Shown here: piece by piece, positions 1 to 8,700 of the stretch | How positions within the stretch are numbered: the first letter of the stretch is position 1 | How the letters are laid out: the number at the start of each line of letters is the position of its first letter | Assembly: GCA_944320495.1 (NCBI GenBank) | Contig: CALUHR010000005.1 | Coordinates: 62,001-126,000, forward strand | Reading direction: 5' to 3' | Length of the DNA stretch: 64,000 nucleotides | From: Candidatus Methanomethylophilaceae archaeon | Lineage (GTDB): Archaea; Thermoplasmatota; Thermoplasmata; Methanomassiliicoccales; Methanomethylophilaceae | Notes under the pieces: generated by a model | The model's database searches: none | What the model saw: only the letters and a program-made list of their open reading frames with translations | What the model was told of the DNA's origin: nothing | Program-made: the position numbers and the translations under genes

Positions 1-427
1 GGCAGAGCTGGTCCACCATGTGCTCCGCGTTCCCGCTGTCGTAGCCGTAGTCCTCGAGGAAGGACATGACCTCGCGGTCTGCGATCCTCGCGCAGAGCAT
101 CGACGGGCGGTACACGTACACGAGCGAGCCCTCGCCGTCGAAGCTTATGATGCGCACGCGGACGCCGCGGTCGCGGAGCATGCCCTCGATCTCCCTGGTC
201 TGATGGAGAATACCATGGGGGTCGGACTCCACCCTGAACATGCTTCCGCACTTCAGGCCCGCCAAGGTCGGCGAACAGTGGCGGACGACGCGCTCGCGCA
301 GGTCGGGAACGGAGGTTCCCACCCGTCCGGGGCATGTCTCTAATATTGGACGGGCTGGCTCATGGATCTCTGCTATGTCGGAAAGTCCCTTCCCGCAGAC
401 CGAGTCGCCGTGTATGTCCGACCTCAT
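1..427 (-). CDS. DUF3793 family protein (3' part cut by window edge)
   Basis: About 142 codons are visible, read from an ATG at 427 and running off the window. The protein contains HCSPTLAGLKCGSMFRV near residue 50, followed by an alternating helix/strand pattern ending in a FLEDYGYD segment; this is the layout I know from the DUF3793 family, whose biochemical role is not established but which is often found near iron genes. The start lies just downstream of a TTAG-N6-CTAA palindrome of DtxR/IdeR type, so metal-dependent repression is likely (inference). It is divergent from the TatD gene. Family assignment rests on pattern recognition only. Confidence 0.7.
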   Translation of the reverse strand, partial: MRSDIHGDSVCGKGLSDIAEIHEPARPILETCPGRVGTSVPDLRERVVRHCSPTLAGLKCGSMFRVESDPHGILHQTREIEGMLRDRGVRVRIISFDGEGSLVYVYRPSMLCARIADREVMSFLEDYGYDSGNAEHMVDQLC

Positions 428-432
428 GGTGA

Positions 433-446
433 TTAGGACATCCTAA
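433..446. promoter_or_regulatory. TTAG-N6-CTAA operator, site 1
   Basis: TTAGGACATCCTAA is a nearly perfect palindrome lying 6 nt upstream of the DUF3793 start. The form matches the 14-bp core recognised by archaeal and bacterial DtxR/IdeR-type iron or manganese repressors. Related sites occur at 463-476 and 14195-14208. The regulator is not in the window. Confidence 0.55.
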
Positions 447-462
447 ACTGCGTATATAAGAT

Positions 463-497
463 TTAGGCTCAACTAATAAAATCAAATCGAGCCTAAA
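463..497. promoter_or_regulatory. TTAG-N6-CTAA operator, site 2, with 9-bp inverted repeat
   Basis: TTAGGCTCAACTAA (463-476) has the same TTAG-N6-CTAA core. In addition TTTAGGCTC (462-470) and GAGCCTAAA (489-497) form a perfect inverted repeat with an 18-nt spacer. The block lies between the divergent DUF3793 and TatD genes, next to a TATA-like stretch (454-459), so it could control both. Confidence 0.5.
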
Positions 498-511
498 ACA
501 TCGCAAAGGAA

Positions 512-1237
512 ATGTCCGGGACGATGCATGCGGGTGCCATGGGATTCGCCGACGCGCACCTCCACCCGCTCGAGATCGCGGACAGCGGAGCGTATCCGGA
601 CCTCGGGGAGGCGGAGGTCCTCTTCGGGTGCGTGTCATCGTCATCGCAGTGGGACGCCATGTCCTCCTTCGAGGACAGCAGGATCAGGCGCTTCTACGGC
701 GTGCATCCGTGGAACGCGTCGGAATGGTCCGCGGACGCGTGCGCGAGGCTGGAATCCATCCTCGAGGATGATGAGAGAGCGGGTATCGGCGAGATAGGTC
801 TCGACTCGAAGCACGGGACGACGGAAGAGCAGGCGGAGGCCTTCGACGCCCAGCTCGCGCTGGCCGAGAGGTTCGGAAGGCTGGTGAACATCCACTGCGT
901 CGGATGCGAGAGGGAGGTCCTGGAGCATCTGGAGCGCCACAGACGCATACCCGGAATCGTGATCCATTCCTTCTCGAACGAGAGCTACACGGTCCCGTTC
1001 GTCAGGCTGGGATGCCATCTGTCGGTGAACCCGCGCATATTGGCGCGGTCCGAGGTACGCATCAGGAAGCTGATGGATTCCATCCCAGGGGACAGGCTCC
1101 TCCTGGAGTCGGATGCTCCTTTCACCCCGCGCTTCACCGGAATGATGGATTTCGCCGAGAGACTAGCCGGAGCAATCGGAAGCGACGCGGGGACCCTTCT
1201 GGGCGCGGCGCTGGACAACGCGAGGTCGATTTCATGA
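512..1237 (+). CDS. TatD family metal-dependent hydrolase
   Basis: This 241-aa protein has the amidohydrolase-fold signature of the TatD nucleases: DAHLHP near residue 14 (two metal-binding His), GEIGLD near residue 93 (metal-bridging Glu), NIHC near 128, HSFS near 152 and ESDAP near 199 (catalytic Asp). TatD proteins act on DNA ends and deoxyribonucleoprotein substrates, but archaeal members are poorly characterised. In-frame ATGs also lie at 524 and 539; I kept 512 because a purine-rich AAAGGA precedes it, though the spacing is short. The stop overlaps the next gene's ATG, so the two are translationally coupled. Confidence 0.85.
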   Translation: MSGTMHAGAMGFADAHLHPLEIADSGAYPDLGEAEVLFGCVSSSSQWDAMSSFEDSRIRRFYGVHPWNASEWSADACARLESILEDDERAGIGEIGLDSKHGTTEEQAEAFDAQLALAERFGRLVNIHCVGCEREVLEHLERHRRIPGIVIHSFSNESYTVPFVRLGCHLSVNPRILARSEVRIRKLMDSIPGDRLLLESDAPFTPRFTGMMDFAERLAGAIGSDAGTLLGAALDNARSIS

Positions 1238-1965
1238 ACGGGATGAACGACAGGACCGGGCTGATACTCGGAGAGGATGGACTCGAGAGGCTGAGGGACG
1301 CGCATGTCGTCCTCGCGGGTGCCGGAGCCGTCGGAGGATACGCGCTGGAGGGGCTCGTCAGGGCCGGCGTCGGGCACATCCGCGTGGTGGACGCCGACGT
1401 GTTCTCTGAGAGCAACCTCAACCGCCAGATCCTCGCCACCGTTGACACCATCGGGAGGCCCAAGTCGGAGGTGGCCTGCGAGCGCGCCAGGTCGATCAAT
1501 CCCGATGTGGACATCGAGGGGCTCCCGCTACTGGTCTCCGAGGAGACGATCCCCGAGATCCTGGATGGCTGCGAGGTCCTCGTGGACGCCATCGACACCG
1601 TCCGCCACAAGACGGCGCTCATACGCGCCGCGGTGGAGATGGGGATCCACGTCTACTCGTCGATGGGCGCGGCGCTGCACACCGACCCGCTGGCGGTGCG
1701 CATCGACACGCTGAAGAGGACGTCCGTGTGCCCGGTGGCCTCCGCGGTCAGGAAGGCACTGAGGGACATGGACACGTCCGACGTGACGTGCGTGTACTCG
1801 GTGGAGCCGCCGGTGACAGTCCCCACGGAGAGGGACGGGCACGGGAAGAGCGTGCTCGGCTCCCTGCCCACAATCCCGGCGGTGTTCGGGATGACGCTGG
1901 CGAACTGCGCCGTGATGAGGATCGCCATCGACAGTCGAACGATATCTTTCGCTCCAAAGTCATGA
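1234..1965 (+). CDS. tcdA: TcdA/YgdL-like E1 enzyme (tRNA t6A dehydratase family)
   Basis: The 243-aa protein has the ThiF/MoeB/E1 adenylating fold: GAGAVGG nucleotide-binding loop near residue 32, acidic residues after the second strand (DADVFSESNLNRQ) and the SMGAALHTDPLA segment typical of TcdA (CsdL/YgdL), which cyclises N6-threonylcarbamoyladenosine at tRNA position 37 with ATP. No CxxC zinc pair is evident. The ATG at 1234 overlaps the TatD stop. An open frame runs further upstream in this frame but is antisense-like and unsupported. Another E1-like role cannot be excluded. Confidence 0.75.
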   Translation: MNGMNDRTGLILGEDGLERLRDAHVVLAGAGAVGGYALEGLVRAGVGHIRVVDADVFSESNLNRQILATVDTIGRPKSEVACERARSINPDVDIEGLPLLVSEETIPEILDGCEVLVDAIDTVRHKTALIRAAVEMGIHVYSSMGAALHTDPLAVRIDTLKRTSVCPVASAVRKALRDMDTSDVTCVYSVEPPVTVPTERDGHGKSVLGSLPTIPAVFGMTLANCAVMRIAIDSRTISFAPKS

Positions 1966-1980
1966 GTCCGTCTCACGGAC
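1966..1980 (+). terminator. Short hairpin after tcdA
   Basis: GTCCGT and ACGGAC form a 6-bp stem with a 3-nt loop directly after the tcdA stop. No strong T-run follows, so its role as a terminator is uncertain. Confidence 0.35.
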
Positions 1981-2103
1981 ATATTCATCAAAGGTCATCC
2001 CCCGGCCCATAGCCAGTACAGATGTTCGACGTTATACGAGGATTTCAGGACTCGTCGAATCTACAATCCTCGAACACGATTCATGATTAGGTAAATTTAT
2101 ATA

Positions 2104-2120
2104 TTGGATGATACATCCAA
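2104..2120. promoter_or_regulatory. TTGGAT palindrome, site 1 (140-aa gene)
   Basis: TTGGATGATACATCCAA, a 17-bp palindrome, lies immediately after a TATA-like AATTTATATA (2094-2103) and 6 nt before the ATG at 2127. A protein bound here would cover the transcription start, so repression is the simplest reading. This is one of eight related sites, all between 2 and 33 kb. Confidence 0.75.
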
Positions 2121-2126
2121 CCAATA

Positions 2127-2549
2127 ATGACAACAGTCGATGCAGCCAGAGAGCTTACCGAGGCGGAGATCGAGGAGATCTCCGAGAGCGACTACGTGTC
2201 CAACGACCGCAGGGACCTCTATGCAGCGATTCGCGACATGAAAGCGGCGAAGATCCTCGCCTACGACAAAGCCATCAAGGAGGGCAGCGTCGACGCCGAT
2301 GTCGGAAGACCCATCATATCGGTCCTGAAGACAGACATGATGATATTCGACCTGCTGGCCGTGACCGACCTGGAGGACAGGAAGGACACCTCCGCCACCC
2401 TCGAAATGATCAGAAAGATGATCGTCAGCTCCCCCAGGCCCGAGCACCAGGAGGACTACTTCAAGACGCTGACGGACAACGAGGCATCGATGGAGTACAT
2501 CTACTCCAAGACCCTCGAGAGGCTCCTGGAGATGGCCAAGGCAGCCTGA
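2127..2549 (+). CDS. Small soluble helical protein of unknown function
   Basis: I do not recognise this 140-aa protein. It is charged, predicted to be almost all alpha-helical, with no signal peptide, membrane segment or cysteine cluster, and I see no clear helix-turn-helix. It has its own TTGGAT-type operator and TATA box right at the start codon, so it belongs to the same regulon as the chelatase and nitrogenase-like genes. A role as a regulator, metal chaperone or small partner of that system is possible but is inference. A strong hairpin follows it, so it is probably transcribed alone. Confidence 0.75.
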   Translation: MTTVDAARELTEAEIEEISESDYVSNDRRDLYAAIRDMKAAKILAYDKAIKEGSVDADVGRPIISVLKTDMMIFDLLAVTDLEDRKDTSATLEMIRKMIVSSPRPEHQEDYFKTLTDNEASMEYIYSKTLERLLEMAKAA

Positions 2550-2588
2550 CAGTTTCAGTTTCCTCCTTTCCATCGTGGTGACACCACG

Positions 2589-2620
2589 GGAGGGGGCCGT
2601 CTGACAGAACGGCCCCCTCC
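2589..2620. terminator. 12-bp stem-loop between convergent genes
   Basis: GGAGGGGGCCGT (2589-2600) and ACGGCCCCCTCC (2609-2620) form a perfect 12-bp stem with an 8-nt loop. It lies between the 140-aa gene (+) and the ChlD gene (-) and may end transcription from both sides. Confidence 0.6.
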
Positions 2621-2677
2621 TACACCGGATCCCCCGGACCCGGCATCTTCCCCATCCTTCTGCTTCTCGGACCGGAA

Positions 2678-4573
2678 TCATCCGATGACGGACCGGACGC
2701 TGTCTGCCAGCCTGTCGGCGTTCAGATCCTCGAGCCTGAAGTACGTACCCTCGAGCTCCTCGGCGAGGCGCTCTGCGTTGTCGAACCTTATGTAGCCGGT
2801 ACTGGCGTCGACGACTATCCACCTGACCTGCGGGATCCTGAGGTCCGCGGCCAGCTCCCTCGACTCCTCATTCGCGTCGGCCCCCTCGCGCAGGGGGACG
2901 TTGGCGCGTCCGTCGGTGATGAGTACGATGTAGCACGATTCGCCGGGATGCGACCTCGAATACGAGGTCATGAACTCGCCGACGGTGACGAGGGCCTGCC
3001 CCAGGGGCGTCTTCCCGCCCGTGGGGAGCTCCTCCAGCTTGCGGTAGCTGTACTCGACCGACCTGGTCGGCGGGAGCACCAGCTCGGCCGAGTCCCTGCG
3101 GAACGCCATCATCCCTATGCGGTCCCTCTTGACGTAGCTGTCGCGGAGCATCGACAGCACCGCGCCCTTGACTGCTGCCATCCTCCTGCGCACCCCGAGC
3201 GAGCCGCTGGCGTCCACCAGGAACAGTATGGTGCAGCCGGAGCGGCGCTCCCTGACCTTGCGCCTGATGTCCTGCTTCTCGATGGATACTGCGAGGCCGC
3301 CGTGCCGCCTCCCCTTCTGATAAGGCGCGGCGGCGCGGATGGTGGCGTCGAACGCCACGTCGGATACGCGGCCCTCCGGGATCCTGGAGCGGGCGTACCT
3401 GCCCGTGGAATCGCTGCTCTCGGCCATGGCGCGCCTGCCCTTGCGGCTCGACGTGGTGCGTATCATCCTCCGGCCGTCCTGGAGATAGTCTATGACCCTG
3501 AACTGCTCCCCGATCTCGAACATCATCTCGTCGAGCATGTCCCGCAGATCCTGGGGGAGGTCGGGGGGCTCGCCCTCAGGGGGCTCCGGAGGTTCAGAGG
3601 AGTCGTCGCGATCGTCCTGACGGTCGTCCTGCGGCTGCTCCGGCGGCTCCCGGTCCGGCTCCCCCTCCTGGTCCTGCGCCTCCTGCTGCTGGGGCGGCTC
3701 GGGTGGCGGTGGCGGCTGCGAATAGTTCCTGCGGTGGGCCAGGCAGATCATCGCCGCCTCCTCCACGTCCTTCCGCAGAACCTCGTCCCTGCCGTTGAGA
3801 GCGGCGAGCGCGGAGGCGGTCTCAGCCATGGCGATGTCCCCGCGGAACCCGTCGGCCGACACCCTGGCGGCCAGTTCCACGGCGACCCCGAGCAGGTCGT
3901 CCGATATTGTCACCAGCGGGAGGATCCTCTTCGCGCGGTCGATGCCGGCGCGGAGCTCGGACTCCTCGTCCGCGTACATGGCGGCGAACCCCTCCGGATC
4001 ATCGGCGAAGGCCGAGTTCCTGCGGAGGATCTCCTCCCTCCCGCGGACGTCGTCCTGCGGGAAATCGGAATAGGCGCAGAGGTCGAACCTGTCCAGCAGA
4101 TGGGGGCTGACGTCCGTGTCCTGGGGGTTCATGGTGGCGATCATCAGCGTGTCGCAGGCGTACTCCCCCGAGACGCCCTCCCTCTCGACCACCACGCGGC
4201 CGGTGGCGACGCAGTCCAGGAGCGAAGCGAGCATGCGCTGGTCCATGAGGTTCGCGTCGTCCACGTAGAGTATGTTGCCGTCGGCCTCCGACAGGAGGCC
4301 TCTCTGCATGACGGCGCGGCCCTCCCTGATGGTGGCCTCGGCGTCCATCCCGCCGAAGAGCATCTCCTCGGTGACGTTCAGCGGGACGTTGACCACGCGC
4401 CTGCCCGTCAGGTCGCCGGCCGCCCTGGAGAGGACTGTCTTGGCGGACCCGGGTCCGCCGCGTATCAGCACGGTGCGGATGCGGGGGCAGACGGCGGCGC
4501 ACATTATCGCGCGCTTGGAATCGTCCATGCCGAAGACGGCAGAGAACGGGAAGCTCAGATTCCCTTGAGGCAT
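2678..4573 (-). CDS. ChlD/BchD-like chelatase subunit (AAA+ plus VWA)
   Basis: The 631-aa protein has an N-terminal AAA+ module with Walker A GGPGSAKT (residues 39-46) and Walker B LYVDDANL near 102. A long Pro/Glu/Asp-rich linker (about 285-345) follows, then a C-terminal von Willebrand A domain with an intact MIDAS motif (LFLVDASGS near 440, LITDGR near 547). This is the D-subunit architecture of Mg-chelatase and CobT-like cobaltochelatase, which bridges the I-subunit motor to the H/CobN catalytic subunit. Unlike many ChlD proteins, its Walker motifs look complete. Its start overlaps the ChlI stop, and cobN lies just beyond. The metal cannot be told from sequence. Confidence 0.9.
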   Translation of the reverse strand: MPQGNLSFPFSAVFGMDDSKRAIMCAAVCPRIRTVLIRGGPGSAKTVLSRAAGDLTGRRVVNVPLNVTEEMLFGGMDAEATIREGRAVMQRGLLSEADGNILYVDDANLMDQRMLASLLDCVATGRVVVEREGVSGEYACDTLMIATMNPQDTDVSPHLLDRFDLCAYSDFPQDDVRGREEILRRNSAFADDPEGFAAMYADEESELRAGIDRAKRILPLVTISDDLLGVAVELAARVSADGFRGDIAMAETASALAALNGRDEVLRKDVEEAAMICLAHRRNYSQPPPPPEPPQQQEAQDQEGEPDREPPEQPQDDRQDDRDDSSEPPEPPEGEPPDLPQDLRDMLDEMMFEIGEQFRVIDYLQDGRRMIRTTSSRKGRRAMAESSDSTGRYARSRIPEGRVSDVAFDATIRAAAPYQKGRRHGGLAVSIEKQDIRRKVRERRSGCTILFLVDASGSLGVRRRMAAVKGAVLSMLRDSYVKRDRIGMMAFRRDSAELVLPPTRSVEYSYRKLEELPTGGKTPLGQALVTVGEFMTSYSRSHPGESCYIVLITDGRANVPLREGADANEESRELAADLRIPQVRWIVVDASTGYIRFDNAERLAEELEGTYFRLEDLNADRLADSVRSVIG

Positions 4574-5580
4574 GTCTCCAGCTCCTCGGGGTCGAAGGCC
4601 TCCTCCTCGAACGGCCTGCGCCTCATGCGGTGCGAGAGGACCGGGGTCGCCACGGCCCGGATGTCGTCCGCGATGACGGCAGGACGGCCCTCGAGGGCGG
4701 CGTTGGCCCTGGCGGCCTTGAGCATGGTGATGTCCGCGCGGTGCCCGTCGACGCCGAAGTGCGTGGTGATGTTCACGACAGCCTCAAGGACAGGGTCCGG
4801 TATCGAGACCTTGGACAGGGCGGCCCTGGCGTCGGAGATCCTGCGGCGCATGGATTCCGTCTCCTCCCTCAAGGATGCCGTGTACCCCTCCGGGTCGGAG
4901 TCGAAGGCGAGCCTTCTGCGGACGACCTCCATCCTCTTGGCGGTGTCCCTGTCCCCGCGCACGTCCACAGACAGGCCGAACCTGTCCAGGAGCTGGGGCC
5001 TGAGCTCGCCCTCCTCCGGGTTCATGGTGCCGACCAGGACGAACCTCGACGGATGCGAGAACGACACGCCCTCCCTCTCCACGTAGTTCACGCCCATGGC
5101 GGCGGAATCCAGCAGGGGGTCGACAATGTGGTCGTCCAGAAGATTGACCTCGTCCACGTAGAGCAGGTTGCCGTTGGCCTGCGCCAGGACGCCTGGCTCG
5201 AACCTCTTCTCGCCGGTCTTGAGGACGTGCTCTATGTCCAGCGTCCCGGACACGCGGTCCTCGGTGGCGCTGAGCGGGAGCTCGACGACCCTCATCGGGA
5301 CCTCCTCCGAGGGGAGCGGGCCCTCGGAAGCGAATCTCTCCGCGCAGTAGGGGCAGAGCCTGTCGGTCCTCGACGGATCGCATCCGAAAGGGCATCCCGG
5401 CACGGCGGTCCTAGACGGGAGGATCTGGGACAGCGACCTGACCGTGGTCGATTTGGCGGTGCCCTTCTCCCCCTTGATGAGGGCCCCGCCGATGCCCGGG
5501 TCGACGATGTTGAGGAGCAGGGCCCTCTTCATGTCCTCCTGGCCGACAATCGAAACGAAAGGGAATAGCAGCTTATCCAT
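4555..5580 (-). CDS. ChlI/BchI-like AAA+ chelatase motor subunit
   Basis: The 341-aa protein is an AAA+ ATPase of the Mg-chelatase I type: Walker A GEKGTAKST (residues 37-45), Walker B LLYVDEVNLLDD near 145, VGTMNPEEGELRPQLLDRFGL (sensor and arginine region) near 190. A Cys cluster CPFGC...CPYC near residues 65-85 is a likely zinc site. ATP hydrolysis by I/D rings drives metal insertion by CobN/ChlH. I chose the ATG at 5580; the in-frame upstream ATG at 5610 lies inside the palindromic operator. It overlaps chlD by 19 nt and is divergent from cobN, each with its own operator. Confidence 0.92.
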   Translation of the reverse strand: MDKLLFPFVSIVGQEDMKRALLLNIVDPGIGGALIKGEKGTAKSTTVRSLSQILPSRTAVPGCPFGCDPSRTDRLCPYCAERFASEGPLPSEEVPMRVVELPLSATEDRVSGTLDIEHVLKTGEKRFEPGVLAQANGNLLYVDEVNLLDDHIVDPLLDSAAMGVNYVEREGVSFSHPSRFVLVGTMNPEEGELRPQLLDRFGLSVDVRGDRDTAKRMEVVRRRLAFDSDPEGYTASLREETESMRRRISDARAALSKVSIPDPVLEAVVNITTHFGVDGHRADITMLKAARANAALEGRPAVIADDIRAVATPVLSHRMRRRPFEEEAFDPEELETCLKGI

Positions 5581-5593
5581 GGGTCTCACTAAG

Positions 5594-5610
5594 TTGGATG
5601 ATATATCCAT
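5594..5610. promoter_or_regulatory. TTGGAT palindrome, site 2 (chlI-chlD)
   Basis: TTGGATGATATATCCAT lies with its far end 30 nt upstream of the chosen chlI ATG. The same 30-nt spacing is seen at sites 5 and 7. One outer base differs from the consensus. Confidence 0.7.
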
Positions 5611-5735
5611 CTATTTGATATAAACCAGACGTATGGATTATTATTGACATATTCCAGAATGTCCCCCGAGAGGATTGGAACAATCATTCAAAATCAGAGC
5701 CAGCATATCCAGAATCACAATCGCGAGAGGGTAGG

Positions 5736-5763
5736 ATTTATATCAATCGGATAATACATCCAA
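5736..5763 (+). promoter_or_regulatory. TATA box plus TTGGAT palindrome, site 3 (cobN)
   Basis: A TATA box ATTTATAT (5736-5743) is followed by TCGGATAATACATCCAA (5747-5763), which ends one base before the cobN ATG. With archaeal TATA-to-start spacing, transcription would begin at or near the ATG, giving a leaderless mRNA whose start site is covered by the operator. Confidence 0.7.
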
Positions 5764-5764
5764 T

Positions 5765-8700
5765 ATGCCCCTCAGAATAGTCTATGTCACGATACAGAGC
5801 GTCGATGCATCCTTATTCCGCGAACCGGCGGAGGAGGTGTGCCGTGAGAACGGCTGGGATCTGGACCTGTTCTGCGCGAACGATTCCGACGTAGACGAGG
5901 ACCCGCTGCTGTACCACGAACTGTCACTCAGGACGAAGACGGCCGACCTCGTGCTGGTGAGGGTCATGGCCGATCCGACGAGGATGCGCCGCTTCGAGCA
6001 GTGGGAGAAGGTACTGAGGGAGTGCCCCGGGTACGTGCACGTGTACTCCGGGAACCTGGAGGTCTCCCTGGTCTACCGCGACCTGTTCAAGGGCGACGAC
6101 AGGGAGTACATGAGGCTCCGCGAGTTCGTGAGAGGACGCGGGGCGGAGAACGACCGCGCCATCGTGCAGTGGGTGCACCATGCGGTCACCGGCGAGGGGG
6201 ACGTGCCGGACCCGGTGGAGCATCGCCCCAACGGCATCTACCACCCGGACTTCGATAGGGACGTTACGCTGGACGAGTATCTGGCACATCTGGACCCCTC
6301 CAAGCCCACCATCGGCCTGATGTTCACCGCCAACCTCTGGATCTACGGGAACCTGGAGCACATCGACGCGTTCATCCGCGAGACGGAGTCCCAGGGCATG
6401 AACATCATCCCGGTTTTCTTCTCGTCGGTGGCCAGCAGGACCGACGGGAACGAGGGGAGCGTCGCCATCGTCCGCGAGTACTTCACCGAGGGCGGGAGGG
6501 GCAGGGTGGACGCCCTCGTCATGGCGACCCCGTTCTCCCAGCTCAACAACTCCAGGGACTGCTCCGGCGTCTACACGCCGGACTGGCAGAACTACTTCCA
6601 CACGCTCACCGACGTGCCCGTGTTCCAGGCGATGTCCGTGTCCGCGCACTTCGCCGACTACGAGGAGAGCGCCGAGGGGCTATCCAAGGGCGACTTCGGC
6701 ATGAACGTCATCTGGCCCGAGGTGGACGGGCAGATAATCACCGTGCCCTTCGCCAGCAACGAGAGGGGCAGGGGCGGACCGAAGGTCTACACACCGCTCC
6801 CGGACAGGATAAGACGCCTCGTGTCCACCGTCGGCGCCTGGGCGAGGCTCAGGCACAAGCCCGCATCCGAGAGGAGGATAGCCATCCTGATGTACCAGTC
6901 CAGGCCGGACTCCGGTAGGATCGGAGGGGCCGCAGGCCTTGACACGATGCAGAGCATCAGGGACATGCTCGAGCGCATGTCGTCGCTCGGCTACACGGTG
7001 TACCACGTCCCGGAGACCTCCAGGGCTCTGACCGACGAGATCCTCGACAACATCACCAACGACCTGGAGTGGTCGTCGGAGGAGAGGGTCCGCGAGAAGG
7101 CCGCCGCCATGGTGCCCATGTCCGACTACGAGCCGGAGTACGGGAGGTTATCCGAGTTCAACCGCAGGCGCATGGAGGAGAGCTGGGGGAAGGCCCCCGG
7201 CACCGTTTCCGTCCAGGACGGCAGGTTCGTCATCCCCGGGATCGTCAACGGGAACGTCTACATCGGCTACCAGCCCCTGAGGTCCTGGGCCGACCAGATG
7301 GAGTCCGTCTACCACGACCCGGTGGTGCCGATGCCCCACCAGTACCTGGCGTTCTACCGCTGGCTCAAGTACGTGTTCAAGGCGGACGCCGTGGTGCATG
7401 TGGGCACACACGGGACGCTGGAATGGCTCCCGGGCAGGAGCCTGGGACTGTCGGGGAAGTGCTTCCCGGACCTGGTCCTGGACTCGATCCCCAACATCTA
7501 CCCCTATGTGATCGACGACCCCGGCGAGGGGATACAGTGCAAGCGCAGGTCCGAGGCGGTGCTCATAGGGCACATGTGCCCCACGATGGCCCGCGCCGGT
7601 TCGTATGAGACGCTGGAGGCGGTCGACGGTCCGCTCCAGGAGGTCTTCAAGAACACCGCCGCCAAGGGCGAGCAGAGGAGGGCGATGGTGTCCGAGGTCC
7701 TGGACGCCGCCAGGGAGGCGGACCTGCTGAGGGAGCTCGGGATACCCGACGGCATATCGCCGGAGGACTTCGAGGGCGAGCTTGGCAGGATCCACGACTA
7801 CATCACGGACATCAAGGACACGATAATCCGCGACGGGCTGCACGTGCTCGGCAGGGCCCCGGAGGGGGAGCTGCTGACGGAGAGCGTCTACTCGCTCACC
7901 CGCGTCAGGAACGGCGACGTGCCGTCGCTCCGCTCCGCCGTGGCGTCAGCCATGGGCTTCGACCTTGACGCCCTGCTGGACGACAGCTCCGACATGACGG
8001 ACGGGGAGCTGAACAGCGTCATCCTGGACAGGGTCGATGACAGGGTCATGTCGCTCATCGCCGACATGCAGGCGGCGGGATACGCGAAGGATGGGTGCCT
8101 CGCCCTGGCCGCGGATGTCGGCGATTCGGACGGCCTGACGAAGGCCGTCGTGTACATCTGCGACACCCTGGTGCCGAACCTCGCCCGCATGACGGACGAG
8201 ATGGGGAACATGATGCACGCCTTCGAGGGCGGATACGTTCTCCCGGGGCCGTCCGGCGCGCCGACCCGCGGGAACGCGGACATCCTGCCGATGGGGAGGA
8301 ACTTCTACGGCATCGACCCGGACATCGTCCCCACGAAGGCGGCCTGGGAGATCGGCCGGCGCATGGCGGACCAGATGGTGGAGCGCTACACGAGGGAGAG
8401 GGGATCCTACCCCACGGAGGTGGGATTCATCATCTGGGCCACGGACACCATGAAGACCAACGGCGACGACGTGGCCTACATCCTGTGGCTCATGGGCGTG
8501 AGGCCCGTGTGGTCCTCCAACGGCGGGCAGGTCGTCGGCCTGGAGCCGGTGCCTCTTGAGGAGCTCGGCCGCCCCAGGATAGACGTGACCGTGAGGATAA
8601 CGGGACTGTTCAGGGACGCGTTCCCCAACCTCATCGACCTCATCGACGATGCCGTCCAGCTCATCGCCGGATTGGACGAGGGCGACGAGGACAACGCCCT

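Noticed and set aside
904..1233. N-terminal extension of the TcdA-like frame
   Set aside because: It lies wholly over the TatD gene in another frame; the ATG at 1234 with stop overlap fits the family length.
2948..5086. Long plus-strand open frame opposite chlI and chlD
   Set aside because: The minus strand holds intact AAA+ and VWA motifs; the plus frame shows only low-complexity GC-driven sequence.
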